A DNA stretch of 64,000 bases from Flagellimonas maritima (lineage in GTDB: Bacteria; Bacteroidota; Bacteroidia; Flavobacteriales; Flavobacteriaceae), in assembly GCF_003269425.1 (NCBI RefSeq), contig NZ_CP030104.1, forward strand, positions 248,001-312,000, read 5' to 3'. Below are positions 8,500 to 17,673 of this stretch, piece after piece. Under the pieces are notes generated by a model that saw only the letters and a list, made by a program, of their open reading frames with translations, did no database searches and was not told the origin of the DNA. The position numbers and the translations under genes were made by a program. Position 1 is the first letter of the stretch. Every line of letters begins with the position of its first letter.

Positions 8500-11400
8500 A
8501 TGAAAACAAAAACTATTTTACTGATTTTTTTCCTTTCTGTATTTGCCATACAGGCACAAATACAAGTGACTGAAGGAACCACGATGTCCAACAATCCTAA
8601 TATTATAGGATGTAACAACAACACCACACTTATAGAAGAACCTTGGAACAACGAGAACAGAATATCATCATTGATTGAATCAAGGGTGACCAACCTCCGT
8701 TTTCCTGGAGGCACGGTATCCGAAAACTGGGATTACAGAAACGATACTTTTTTCCCTGCCAAAGGAACTCCCGGGAGTGAGGATGGTTGGGTAGACCCTA
8801 CACAAATGATAGGATTCGTAAAATCGATTATCGAAAACGGAACGGGAAAGACCAACTCCATCGAAAATTTTTCAAAAGCGCAGGAAGCGAATGATTTTCA
8901 GCCCGTGTACGTTATGAACATGACCACTCCAGGTCTGGATTACTATGCCGAGAAATTTGGTGTTCCAGAGGATAGTGAAACTTTTCAGCCCTTACAACCA
9001 GATTGGTGGCGAGCTTTTGAAGATAGGTTGCAACGCAATCTAGAGATGTTGAGACGTGCCGAAGCAAGCGGAATGCCCGTTACATTTATAGAACTTTCCA
9101 ATGAGGTCTATTTTGGTGCTGGAAAATACCAATTTTTGAACTTTCAAGGCTTTAGGGAAGATAATGCAGGATTCGGTTACCCCGAAGCGTGTCATTACTT
9201 TATAACCGAAATAAAAAAAGAATTTCCAAATGCTAAATTCTCCGCTGTCGCCTATTTTGATACAGAAGGTTCCTCAGGTAAACGAAAGGATTTTTGGAAT
9301 GGGTACGTAATTCCTAGATTGGATAGAAGTCTGGTCGATGCGCTTACCATGCATGCGTATATCGAGTCAAATCCAAACCAAACCGCAACAAATCAGGCCG
9401 AGTTGAATACCATGCTGGATTCTTTTCGTACAATATTTGACCAAGCTAAAATCAATACCGATTTTACCAATGTAGTGACTGCCGATAATTGGGACGTTTG
9501 GTGGACAGAATACATGCCGAATTTTTTTAATATCGGTCCAGGAGTCAATCAGGATAGATTCAGTTGGGAAAATGCACTGGTCGTAAATTATAATATTGTC
9601 AGTTATCTCGAATTGCCGTCCTCAGAACTTTTACAAATGCACGAATTCAATGGGATGACCACTAATGATGGAGGTATAAATGCCGTTGGTCGTGCAATTT
9701 CCTTGGCTAGCTTGGCAACTTCTGGAATGAATCAACGGCAAGAATTATCGTTTTCAGGAATTTCCAACCTTGCTGGTACGAATGTCCCAGAACTGTTCGG
9801 TTTTTCATTCTCGAACAATAACAATAAAAACTTCTGGATTACCAATGTAAGCGGTGAGACCAAAACATTGGATATTTCCAATTTGGGCTTTTCAGGCAAG
9901 GTCATGTACCAATCCGCCGGTACGCTGGGAAGCAAAAATGATCCAACGGAAACGGTCATCTTACCTGATGGCACCATTGAACTTCCACCTAATTCCGTAA
10001 CCACATTATTGACTACAAATCTTCCTGATATTCAGGTAGTTGCTGGAATCGATTTAACCTTGGAAGATGGTGGAACATTCGATTTTGGAACCTTGCGGTT
10101 AGGGAGCAATGGCGTTGTAAATGATTTTGAAATCACAAATTTAGGGGGTGGCAATCTCACTCTTTCAGCCATTACCATTGATGGTGCAAATGCAAACGAT
10201 TTTCAGATTACGGTACAGCCCAGCACATCTTTGGCCAATAGGGAAGCTACGATTTTATCTATTCAATTTGAACCTACCGGCGATGGTACACGCACTGCAA
10301 CAGTGAACATTGACAGCAATGACCCGGATGAATCCCCATTTAGTTTTACCGTAACGGGAACGACATCACGAGCCTTTGCGTTTAATCGATTGGACGTTAC
10401 GGTGATTGCAGATGGGTTCAAGGACATTCCATATAACGGCAATGATTCGGGAAAACAGAATACCGGATTACGTTTGACTTCTTTTGGAAGGGTCAAAGAT
10501 GCAAACGGCAGCAGCCTTTACACCATTTGGAGGGTACGCAACTCATCCGAAGAAAATAAGCAAGTTATCCTAAAATCCGTTGATAATAGTTTTGAGTACC
10601 CGTTTACCATCAAAAAAAATAAAGAGGCTTTTATACGTAGTTCATATATCACCAATAGTGCAACCCATAAATTGTTTTTTGAAGGTAATAATCTGGATAC
10701 AAAAGCATCAAGCCAAACTGCTTATTCGGACGGGAGAACTGTTTTTGTTGCCAAGAATGGCAATGTAGGTGGCGCAAACCCATCAGGAAGGGTGCGTTCT
10801 TCAAATGGCATATTTACGATGAATGCTTCCGGTGCTGGAATAGGTGGAACTTCCGACCAATTTAGATACATCTATGAAAGGTTGGAAGGTGATTTTGAAT
10901 TTACCACAAAACTGTCAACGGTGCCACAGACAGGAATCTTTGGAATCATGGTGCGTAAATCGAATGTTGTGGACAGCGAAAACCTGTTTCTGGGATTATC
11001 GGAAGCAACGGCATTGGTACTTCAACAAAGAACGCTTCGGGGAACTGATACAGAACAGGTTTCAACGGTAAGTGCATCCGCACCAATATGGTTAAGGGTC
11101 GACCGCTCGGGAAATAGGTTTACTACCTCGTACTCAACGGATGGGATTGCTTTTGAAGTGTTGGAAAGTACCATTGTGGTATTCCCTTTTGAAGTCTCTT
11201 TGGGACTCGCAGGTTCAAGTACCATAAACGGGCAGCTTTCCACAGCAGTTTTTGAAGAGGCCGTTATTGTTCCTGACTCAGCGCAGCCCGAACCGGATAT
11301 TGCCCTTTATGATGCGGAAACAAATACGTTGATAACAAGCGGTTCCTTGGATTTTGGCCTCATTGACCTAAACGCTTCCAAGACCAAGACCATAAACGTT

Positions 11401-12900
11401 ACAAATGTAGGTACAGCTTTATTACAGCTCAACGGTATTACCGTAGAAGGACCCGATGCACAACTTTTTACCTTTCAAAACCAATCTGGCAATACGTTGG
11501 AACCTGGAGCATCCACAGCATTGGAGGTTACGTTTACTGCTTCGCAATCCAGTTCAAGAAGGGCAAGTTTAAGTATTGAAAGTAATGACTCCGAAGAAGC
11601 AAGAATTACATTATCGCTCACCGGGCAAGGACCTGGGAACCTCTTGAGCAATGGGGATTTTGAAGATGCATCAAAAGCGCCGTGGACAAATGCGGGAACA
11701 GTGGTGGATGATGAGACCGAGTCCAGGTCGGGCAGTAAAGCACTTCGTCTGTTTTTGCCGCCAGACACGCCCGAAGGTTCCCGTTTTTTTGGAGCAGTAC
11801 AAACCGTTCCTGTTCAACCATTGGGACAATACTCGGTACAAGGTTATTTTAAAGGGGAACGGACTTCTGAAACAGGTGCTTTTCGTATTCTTGTAAAGTT
11901 TCTGGATGCGGGCAACAACGAAATTGGACAGGCTAGCTCTAATTTCTTTGCGAACTCGCCCAGTTATAAATTGATGGCGACCAGTTTTACAACTCCCGAA
12001 GGTTGCACACAGGTAGAGGTAACCCCACAGATTTTGGCAGCTACGGGAACCGCATGGTTTGATGATATTGAGATGGCGGATAATACCAATACCGCACCTA
12101 TAAGTATTTTACGCAACGGTGATTTCAATAGCAACCAAAAAAGTCCATGGACCAATGGTGGTACTGTTGAAACCGATGTTGTGAATGCAGAGGGCGCGGA
12201 AAGTCCGATCATGCGACTTTTCCGTTCTTCGAAAGGCTTTAGCGGATCTAGACAATTGGTAAAAATCAACGAGGGTAGTACGTACAACTTATCAGGAAAA
12301 GTTAAAAGGTCGCTTACTGAAGGATTCTCTCGATTTTTCGTTCAATTTATTGATGCAAATGGAGATTATGTTCAAGACGGTAATGGAAAAAATATTACCA
12401 AGGCCACACAATTTGGAAGTTTTGGTGGTATTGACCTGACCTATAAATTCATTGGCCTGAACAACATTGTTCCACCAACCGGCACAACCAATATGGAAAT
12501 CAATCTTCAACTTTTTAACGGTACAGGTTCTGTATGGTGGGAAGATATTAGGTTAGAGGAAATACTTCCTGTTAGTGGCAGTACAGCACTAAGAGCTTCG
12601 ATTCCGTTGGAGTACATTGTGGATGAAGGACTCTTTGCACTTTATCCCAACCCTGCATCTGAATATGTTACCGTATCTTTTTCCGGGTCACAGAAACAAT
12701 CTGGACTAACAAAAGAAATCATAGAAATACGGATTTATGATATGATGGGAAGGGTAACTGCAAGCAATTCGTACGAGCCCAATCAATTTTCAAAGGATAA
12801 AATTATTGTTCCTCTAGAAACACTTGGGCAAGGACTCTATATCTTTAAAATTGGTTTCGCAAATGGTGATACCGAAGAAAAGCTTCTTAGAGTTAACTAG
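8500..12900 (+). CDS. Large T9SS-exported glycosidase-like protein with carbohydrate-binding modules
   Basis: A 1466-residue multidomain protein. A signal peptide (ending IQAQ, residue 20) leads into a TIM-barrel-like region (about 25-500). Here VTNLRFPGG, FIELSNEVYFG (Asn201-Glu202, candidate acid/base) and WWTEYMP (Glu337, candidate nucleophile) suggest a clan GH-A retaining enzyme; I cannot name the family. Two choice-of-anchor-D-like beta domains follow (about 525-620 and 945-1050), separated by a DUF1349-like concanavalin domain. Next come two carbohydrate-binding-type domains, each opening with a GDF motif (LLSNGDFED and ILRNGDFNS). The C-terminus (LYPNPASEYVTVSF to EKLLRVN) is a type A T9SS sorting domain, so the protein is secreted or surface-bound. 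It ends at a strong terminator and belongs with the neighbouring glycan-degrading genes. Confidence 0.85.
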   Translation: MKTKTILLIFFLSVFAIQAQIQVTEGTTMSNNPNIIGCNNNTTLIEEPWNNENRISSLIESRVTNLRFPGGTVSENWDYRNDTFFPAKGTPGSEDGWVDPTQMIGFVKSIIENGTGKTNSIENFSKAQEANDFQPVYVMNMTTPGLDYYAEKFGVPEDSETFQPLQPDWWRAFEDRLQRNLEMLRRAEASGMPVTFIELSNEVYFGAGKYQFLNFQGFREDNAGFGYPEACHYFITEIKKEFPNAKFSAVAYFDTEGSSGKRKDFWNGYVIPRLDRSLVDALTMHAYIESNPNQTATNQAELNTMLDSFRTIFDQAKINTDFTNVVTADNWDVWWTEYMPNFFNIGPGVNQDRFSWENALVVNYNIVSYLELPSSELLQMHEFNGMTTNDGGINAVGRAISLASLATSGMNQRQELSFSGISNLAGTNVPELFGFSFSNNNNKNFWITNVSGETKTLDISNLGFSGKVMYQSAGTLGSKNDPTETVILPDGTIELPPNSVTTLLTTNLPDIQVVAGIDLTLEDGGTFDFGTLRLGSNGVVNDFEITNLGGGNLTLSAITIDGANANDFQITVQPSTSLANREATILSIQFEPTGDGTRTATVNIDSNDPDESPFSFTVTGTTSRAFAFNRLDVTVIADGFKDIPYNGNDSGKQNTGLRLTSFGRVKDANGSSLYTIWRVRNSSEENKQVILKSVDNSFEYPFTIKKNKEAFIRSSYITNSATHKLFFEGNNLDTKASSQTAYSDGRTVFVAKNGNVGGANPSGRVRSSNGIFTMNASGAGIGGTSDQFRYIYERLEGDFEFTTKLSTVPQTGIFGIMVRKSNVVDSENLFLGLSEATALVLQQRTLRGTDTEQVSTVSASAPIWLRVDRSGNRFTTSYSTDGIAFEVLESTIVVFPFEVSLGLAGSSTINGQLSTAVFEEAVIVPDSAQPEPDIALYDAETNTLITSGSLDFGLIDLNASKTKTINVTNVGTALLQLNGITVEGPDAQLFTFQNQSGNTLEPGASTALEVTFTASQSSSRRASLSIESNDSEEARITLSLTGQGPGNLLSNGDFEDASKAPWTNAGTVVDDETESRSGSKALRLFLPPDTPEGSRFFGAVQTVPVQPLGQYSVQGYFKGERTSETGAFRILVKFLDAGNNEIGQASSNFFANSPSYKLMATSFTTPEGCTQVEVTPQILAATGTAWFDDIEMADNTNTAPISILRNGDFNSNQKSPWTNGGTVETDVVNAEGAESPIMRLFRSSKGFSGSRQLVKINEGSTYNLSGKVKRSLTEGFSRFFVQFIDANGDYVQDGNGKNITKATQFGSFGGIDLTYKFIGLNNIVPPTGTTNMEINLQLFNGTGSVWWEDIRLEEILPVSGSTALRASIPLEYIVDEGLFALYPNPASEYVTVSFSGSQKQSGLTKEIIEIRIYDMMGRVTASNSYEPNQFSKDKIIVPLETLGQGLYIFKIGFANGDTEEKLLRVN

Positions 12901-12918
12901 ATTTGATTGATTTACTAG

Positions 12919-12960
12919 GAACCCCATTGAACTCAATGAAATGTTTAATGGGGTTCTTTA
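12919..12960 (+). terminator. Rho-independent terminator of the large hydrolase
   Basis: Perfect 10-base arms (GAACCCCATT at 12919-12928 and AATGGGGTTC at 12947-12956) separated by 18 bases, followed by TTTATATTTT. It lies 18 bases after the hydrolase stop codon. Confidence 0.8.
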
Positions 12961-13272
12961 TATTTTAATATAAAGGCTAGTGTCATATTTTCATTCCAAT
13001 GATTTCAACTTAGTAATTCATATAATATTTGCAAACCATTGTATTATTTGATATTCGCTGGAATTTTCAAAAGTTTCTCATATCTCCTCTATTTTTAGTC
13101 GACTTGATTCGTTTTAGATTTTAAAAAATAAATTTTCATCCGAATTATTGGTAATCTCAATGGCGTCAAAACCTTTAGTTTATGGGTCAATGATAAAGAA
13201 TCCATCATATTATATTCATTATCTGAATGTCAAACGGTAGACATTGTTAACGTTACCGCTAAAATTTAATGT
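12961..13272. other. Intergenic gap, no gene seen
   Basis: An AT-rich stretch between the terminator and the DUF2383-type gene. I see no convincing open frame, RNA or repeat. The promoter of the downstream gene must lie in its right part, but no clear TTTG/TAnnTTTG pair stands out. Confidence 0.5.
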
Positions 13273-13725
13273 ATGAACGAACAAGTAAAAGAAATTGAAT
13301 CAAAATTGAGCAATATTATTGAAAAGAACGAAGACGCTATCAAAGGTTTTGAAAAGGCGGCAGAAAATGCAAAGGAAGTCGCAATACAAAGTTTTTTTTC
13401 ACAACGTGCACAGAACCGGAGAACTTTTTTAACACAACTTAGAAACTCTGCTTCAGAATTGAATTTGGGTGATACAGATATCACGGGAAGTACTACCGGC
13501 GCAATGCATAGAACTTGGATGGATATAAAGGCTTTCTTTTCTACTGATAATGATGAAGCTATGTTGGAAGAGGCTGTAAGGGGAGATAAAGCAGCAGTTG
13601 AAGAGTACAACAAAGTATTGGCAGAATCCCATGTTCCCATGTCGGTAAAAGGAATTTTAAGAGAACAAAGGGACTCCATCCAAAATGATTTGGAAACTTC
13701 TGACATCTTGGAAGATTATAGATAG
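13273..13725 (+). CDS. DUF2383 / PA2169-type four-helix-bundle protein
   Basis: A 150-residue soluble, almost fully helical protein. The pattern fits the PA2169-type four-helix-bundle (ferritin-like) family known as DUF2383: an N-terminal helix with LSNIIEKNEDAIKGFEKAAE, a second with FFSQRAQNRRTFLTQL, then GSTTGAMHRTWMDIK and CLEE-type segments including EEAVRGDKAAVEEYNKVL. Members are commonly stress-induced and their biochemical role is unclear. Length matches the family. The gene stands alone with its own upstream gap and ends just before the inverted repeat at 13749. There is no signal peptide, so it is probably cytoplasmic. Confidence 0.85.
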   Translation: MNEQVKEIESKLSNIIEKNEDAIKGFEKAAENAKEVAIQSFFSQRAQNRRTFLTQLRNSASELNLGDTDITGSTTGAMHRTWMDIKAFFSTDNDEAMLEEAVRGDKAAVEEYNKVLAESHVPMSVKGILREQRDSIQNDLETSDILEDYR

Positions 13726-13748
13726 AATTTTGGCTATCCTCAAAATGG

Positions 13749-13842
13749 GGCTGTCCAAAAAGTAATTATCAAATCGCATTGAGGCTATCTGCTAACAGTC
13801 CCAACGTGACGAATTTAATAATTGTATACTTTTTGGACAGCC
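13749..13842. repeat. Long inverted repeat, possibly MITE-like, doubling as terminator
   Basis: Two identical 16-base arms (GGCTGTCCAAAAAGTA at 13749-13764 and its complement at 13827-13842) flank a 62-base centre. Pairing resumes inside the arms (AATTAT with ATAATT) after a short bulge. The right arm is followed by a long T run (CCTTTTTGTTTTTTTT), so on the plus strand it can end transcription of the DUF2383-type gene. The arm sequence resembles insertion-sequence ends, and the centre has no coding capacity, as in a short non-autonomous element. Whether it is mobile cannot be shown from one copy; I saw no second copy here. Confidence 0.6.
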
Positions 13843-13934
13843 TTTTTGTTTTTTTTTAAATAATACACCAAAATCTTTAGAATAGCTTACCAACAATTTT
13901 TAGGTATTCATCAAACGTCACAAATTTCAATCCA

Positions 13935-14483
13935 TCATTTATCGTCGGTTTCGCTATTCTTTTCTTCAACCGATAGTGGATGATCTTTAATTCCCAATCC
14001 AACTATCTTGATAATATTTACGATTGTGTTGTAGAGCATGAGTACAACTACGATCAATGCCGAACTCAAAATAGTACTAACGCCCAACGAAATATAATAG
14101 ATAGTGGAAAACCAGTTTTCCGGAATATTATCGCTTTCAGCAACGGGAAGATTGAACAATAGGAAGAATAGTAGTGAAGCAATAAATATTACGGTATCGA
14201 CCTTTGCGATTTCCATTACGTGATGATAATGATCATCTTTCAGTTTTGATGACGTACCCGCGCTTACCCCCAATAGTGTAAGCATTAATGCCAAAATTGT
14301 TGCAGAAGCCAACACTATGGTATTGCAGAGCGTATTGAGACCGGATATGCTTGATTTTATCAATTCCTTCGCTTCGTAGCCACTCAAGTTGCCAAGCAAA
14401 TACATGCCTATTCCTATTACTATAAGGGCAACTACTCCCCCCGTTATGGCGCGTTTTGTATATCGAGATAAATTCATAGTCAT
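13935..14483 (-). CDS. Four-helix membrane protein, unknown function
   Basis: A 182-residue inner-membrane protein with four hydrophobic segments at about 13-31, 55-74, 96-113 and 128-155. Between the second and third lies a polar loop (GTSSKLKDDHYHHVMEIAKVD) that could be a functional cytoplasmic patch, and the C-terminal tail is acidic. I do not recognise a named family. The start may be Met1 or Met3. It is the last of three minus-strand genes (562-, 426- and 182-residue products), separated by modest gaps, that share a membrane location and may be transcribed together. Confidence 0.7.
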   Translation of the reverse strand: MTMNLSRYTKRAITGGVVALIVIGIGMYLLGNLSGYEAKELIKSSISGLNTLCNTIVLASATILALMLTLLGVSAGTSSKLKDDHYHHVMEIAKVDTVIFIASLLFFLLFNLPVAESDNIPENWFSTIYYISLGVSTILSSALIVVVLMLYNTIVNIIKIVGLGIKDHPLSVEEKNSETDDK

Positions 14484-14529
14484 ACTATTTATAGTTTAAT
14501 ATATAAGTTAATGAGGAGGATAGAATAAA

Positions 14530-15810
14530 CTAGTCGCAATCAAAACATTTTAAAAGGTTTTCGCTTAAATCGGTTTCTTCTGAACCCTTCAAAGGTTCTG
14601 ACAGCACCGCTTTTTTCTTTAAAATATCGAAATATGCAAATGCAATCTCCACTAAATTGCTCCTTCGCTCTTTTATTGCGGATATGATTTCAGGACCATC
14701 GTTCATTCTGATTGATTTTGGCCAAATATCGAACGCTTCGTGGATAGCGCTATCGGTCATATATTTTTGAAGATATACCGCCTGCCGCTCAAATACATCC
14801 TGCTCAACGTTTTTTAAAAAATATATATCAAACGGCATAACCAATCCCTCTAGGTTATCTATATTCTTTTCGAAGGACTGCAACCCTGGAAGAATTCTCT
14901 TATTGGACAATATTGTTGGGATTATCCCTTCTATTTTGAAAAAAGCATTGTCCCTATCGCCGGGTAAAGGCTCTGCAATATAATCCTCATTTTCACTTCT
15001 CACTATCCATCCCCATTGTTTGGCGTGTCGATCCCAATCACCTATTAAAATGTCGAAGAGTCTTGTGCGCACCAAAGCACTTTCATTGATTCGCAATCTT
15101 TTTCCAAAGTTCTTCTTTAGCACCTGTAAATCATCGGTATCCATAATCCCAATGACATTCTCAAATGAGGTCCAATTTGTTCCTCCCTCGGTTTCGTGCT
15201 CCAAAAGAAATATTCTATTTCCATATTTGTCATTAAAATTCCCCAAAGTTTTCTGCTTCGGAAGAAAACAGATTTTTGGATTTGTATGTAGAACATTTAC
15301 CGCGACTGCCAATTTTGAGACAACTGGTGCCGCGTAAGGGTGCTGGGCAGAAATACCATCTACAATAATATTTTCCAGACCTAGATTTCTGAAAGATTCG
15401 GGAATTAGCTTTTGAGGGTCCTTATTGATACTCCGTAATGAATAAATCAACCCAGACGTATCCTTTATTTTTAGGGAATGTGTTTGCTTTCCCCCACCCT
15501 CTTCGATTACCTTGGAACCGCCAAAAAGGGTATCCAAATAAATTATTGGAAATTTAACTGGGGTCCTCCAGGCATTTCTATACTGTTGGCCCTGCATTAT
15601 TCTTTTAATGGAGTTACTGTCATATAGAGTACTCGCCGATACTAGCACCGAGTCATGATTTTTAAAATCGATGTCCGATAGAATGGATTCTTCAAGGATC
15701 TCACAGGTTTTGAACGTATTAGATGTACTTGACACAGATATATAGGTCAGTACGATAAACCCAAATAGGACAAAGACGATGATTATTACAGAAACCTTTA
15801 TATATTTCAT
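14530..15810 (-). CDS. Membrane-anchored protein with FAM20/HipA-like kinase signature
   Basis: A 426-residue protein with one N-terminal transmembrane segment (about 5-26), so the rest probably faces the periplasm. Motifs seen: GGGKQTHSLKIKD then YSLRSINKDP (about 105-132), like a nucleotide-binding beta hairpin with lysine or arginine; LIGDWDRHAKQ (255-265, Asp258, Asp260, His262), similar to the catalytic segment of FAM20-type secreted kinases and HipA proteins; and LPGDRDNAF (282-290, Asp285, Asp287), a plausible metal-binding aspartate. A kinase-like fold is inferred from these motifs; activity and substrate are unknown. Similar uncharacterised domains with GDWDRH and RDRD motifs occur in other Bacteroidota. 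Its neighbours are two membrane proteins of unknown role. Confidence 0.7.
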   Translation of the reverse strand: MKYIKVSVIIIVFVLFGFIVLTYISVSSTSNTFKTCEILEESILSDIDFKNHDSVLVSASTLYDSNSIKRIMQGQQYRNAWRTPVKFPIIYLDTLFGGSKVIEEGGGKQTHSLKIKDTSGLIYSLRSINKDPQKLIPESFRNLGLENIIVDGISAQHPYAAPVVSKLAVAVNVLHTNPKICFLPKQKTLGNFNDKYGNRIFLLEHETEGGTNWTSFENVIGIMDTDDLQVLKKNFGKRLRINESALVRTRLFDILIGDWDRHAKQWGWIVRSENEDYIAEPLPGDRDNAFFKIEGIIPTILSNKRILPGLQSFEKNIDNLEGLVMPFDIYFLKNVEQDVFERQAVYLQKYMTDSAIHEAFDIWPKSIRMNDGPEIISAIKERRSNLVEIAFAYFDILKKKAVLSEPLKGSEETDLSENLLKCFDCD

Positions 15811-15923
15811 CGTACTCTTTTATTAAGACCGTAGTAAGATAGTCAGTATTACGATTCCTTTTTAAATTAAACTTTATAAAAACGTAAAATCCAACTACAC
15901 CGTTCTTGTATAGGTGAAATTCT

Positions 15924-17612
15924 CTACATTGTAACTATGCATCCGACCAATGCCGCAACCCCGGATAGGATTGTAGTGAGCACAAGCCACCATGCTGCAG
16001 ACGCCGCCGTGGCACGGGTATGTTCTGCTTTAATGATTGCTTTTCGCTTTGCGATTTGAATCTGTTGTGCAGCAGTAGTCCGTATTTGGTCCACTTTATC
16101 CAAGACCTCTTTCTTTACGCCTTCAATGGAATCCAGGATAGTATCGATCTGTTCCTCCTTTACGTACGGATTGTTGGTTATCAGTGCTCGAATAGTATTC
16201 GTATCAAAGGTTGATAATCGATTTTTGATGATGTCCAGACTATCCGATGGGTTGTCCATAATTCGTTTTACATCATTTTTCAATAACGAATAATCAAGTT
16301 CTTGCCTATCTGTAGCATTAAAGAAGTTGGCTACCCGTTTTTCGATTCTTTTTATAAGCCTATCCTCATTTTGTTTGTCAAATTCTTTATTGATACTTTG
16401 AACGGCACCATAGATCCGATCTGCGTAGTTCTCAAGATTTTCTTTTTCTAGGCCGGTATTTTTATCCAGGGCAGCTATTATATTTTCACGGTTCATTTCC
16501 GTGAAATTGTTGGATACCATTGATGTCACTACATTTGGATTTTCTAAAATCTCCCTAAATTTTTTCTGTATGTTCTCAATTGAAAGATCGTTGGGATTTG
16601 AGGATGCAATAAATTCTTTGACCTGTTGTATCTTTTCGTCAATCTCTTGACGTTCCAAAGGTGTAAATTCCTCTATAATATTCTTAACACTACCAACCTT
16701 CCCCGGTGATTCTTCATATTTTGAAACCACGGTATCCATTAAATCCTTTAAACGCTTCGCCTTGCCGTGGCGTTCTGGGTCATCGCTACTTTCGTTCTCG
16801 GAAATCATCTTGGTCAATACCTGTTGTATTGCCAACCATTTACCGGCAGTATTCTTATTTCGGGATTTCTTTGCAATTCCTTCCAAATCATTCTTTAGAT
16901 TTTCATAGTCAGGAATTTTGTTGTCCACGCGGTTTAAAAAATTGTCCAATACCTTGGATATTTTATCGGTATCGAATCCAGAGTCAAATTCCTTTCGAAC
17001 CTTGTCAATTGTATTGCCTATAACGTTCTCGACCTTGGATTCCGGAGAAGGTGCGAAAAAAGACCCCACTAAATTAGCTGAACTCCGTAGGCTGGACGTA
17101 GCGACGGAAATCAGGTTTCCAATAAGCGTTCTTGCAATTTTTGCCTCCAAATAGAAAAGAATCAAAAAAAACAGGGCCCAAATGACCAAGGCTGTAGTAA
17201 TGTTCACGGATTCGGACTCTACGATATTCAGATTCAGCGCCAAGGCGGTAGCACCAAAAAGTGCCAAGCAACTGGTAACAACGCTCCAGATTCCAAAAAC
17301 AGTGGTAATCTTTACTCCCATTGCGGTATCCACATCATTATCCTGATCAAAAGTATAATTATCTTCTAGATCAGAATCTTTAGGTTCTGCCTGTGACTTG
17401 GCGTAATTGGACTTTATATTTCCTATGGCGCTTACTCCACCAGCAACGGAAATAGCGGTAAGGATAAATTGAAAAGCAAGCGCGAGCACAGTACCGGCGA
17501 GAATGGTTACCAAGAAATTTGGGTCAAGGACAAATCCATCCGCTGTTATCGGTGTTTGGAGATAAGCTAAGGTCACAACCATGAAATTTGTAATAATGCT
17601 TAGTGTTTCCAT
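15924..17612 (-). CDS. Membrane protein with long cytoplasmic or periplasmic helical domain
   Basis: A 562-residue protein I cannot assign. Hydrophobic segments lie near 7-20, 33-60, 105-127 and 138-156, followed by a long, charged, mostly helical region (about 190-530) with repeated modules such as NFLNRVDNKIPDYENLKNDLE and RVANFFNATDRQELDYSLLKND. A final transmembrane segment is at 540-560. The helical region looks like tandem spectrin- or apolipoprotein-like bundles and might span or remodel membranes; that is a guess from shape. It is the first gene of the minus-strand set that includes the kinase-like protein. Confidence 0.65.
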   Translation of the reverse strand: METLSIITNFMVVTLAYLQTPITADGFVLDPNFLVTILAGTVLALAFQFILTAISVAGGVSAIGNIKSNYAKSQAEPKDSDLEDNYTFDQDNDVDTAMGVKITTVFGIWSVVTSCLALFGATALALNLNIVESESVNITTALVIWALFFLILFYLEAKIARTLIGNLISVATSSLRSSANLVGSFFAPSPESKVENVIGNTIDKVRKEFDSGFDTDKISKVLDNFLNRVDNKIPDYENLKNDLEGIAKKSRNKNTAGKWLAIQQVLTKMISENESSDDPERHGKAKRLKDLMDTVVSKYEESPGKVGSVKNIIEEFTPLERQEIDEKIQQVKEFIASSNPNDLSIENIQKKFREILENPNVVTSMVSNNFTEMNRENIIAALDKNTGLEKENLENYADRIYGAVQSINKEFDKQNEDRLIKRIEKRVANFFNATDRQELDYSLLKNDVKRIMDNPSDSLDIIKNRLSTFDTNTIRALITNNPYVKEEQIDTILDSIEGVKKEVLDKVDQIRTTAAQQIQIAKRKAIIKAEHTRATAASAAWWLVLTTILSGVAALVGCIVTM

Positions 17613-17673
17613 TACATTTTTTTATATGATTAGATTTCTATGTTATAATGTTTTGTCGATTCGGATTTATATA

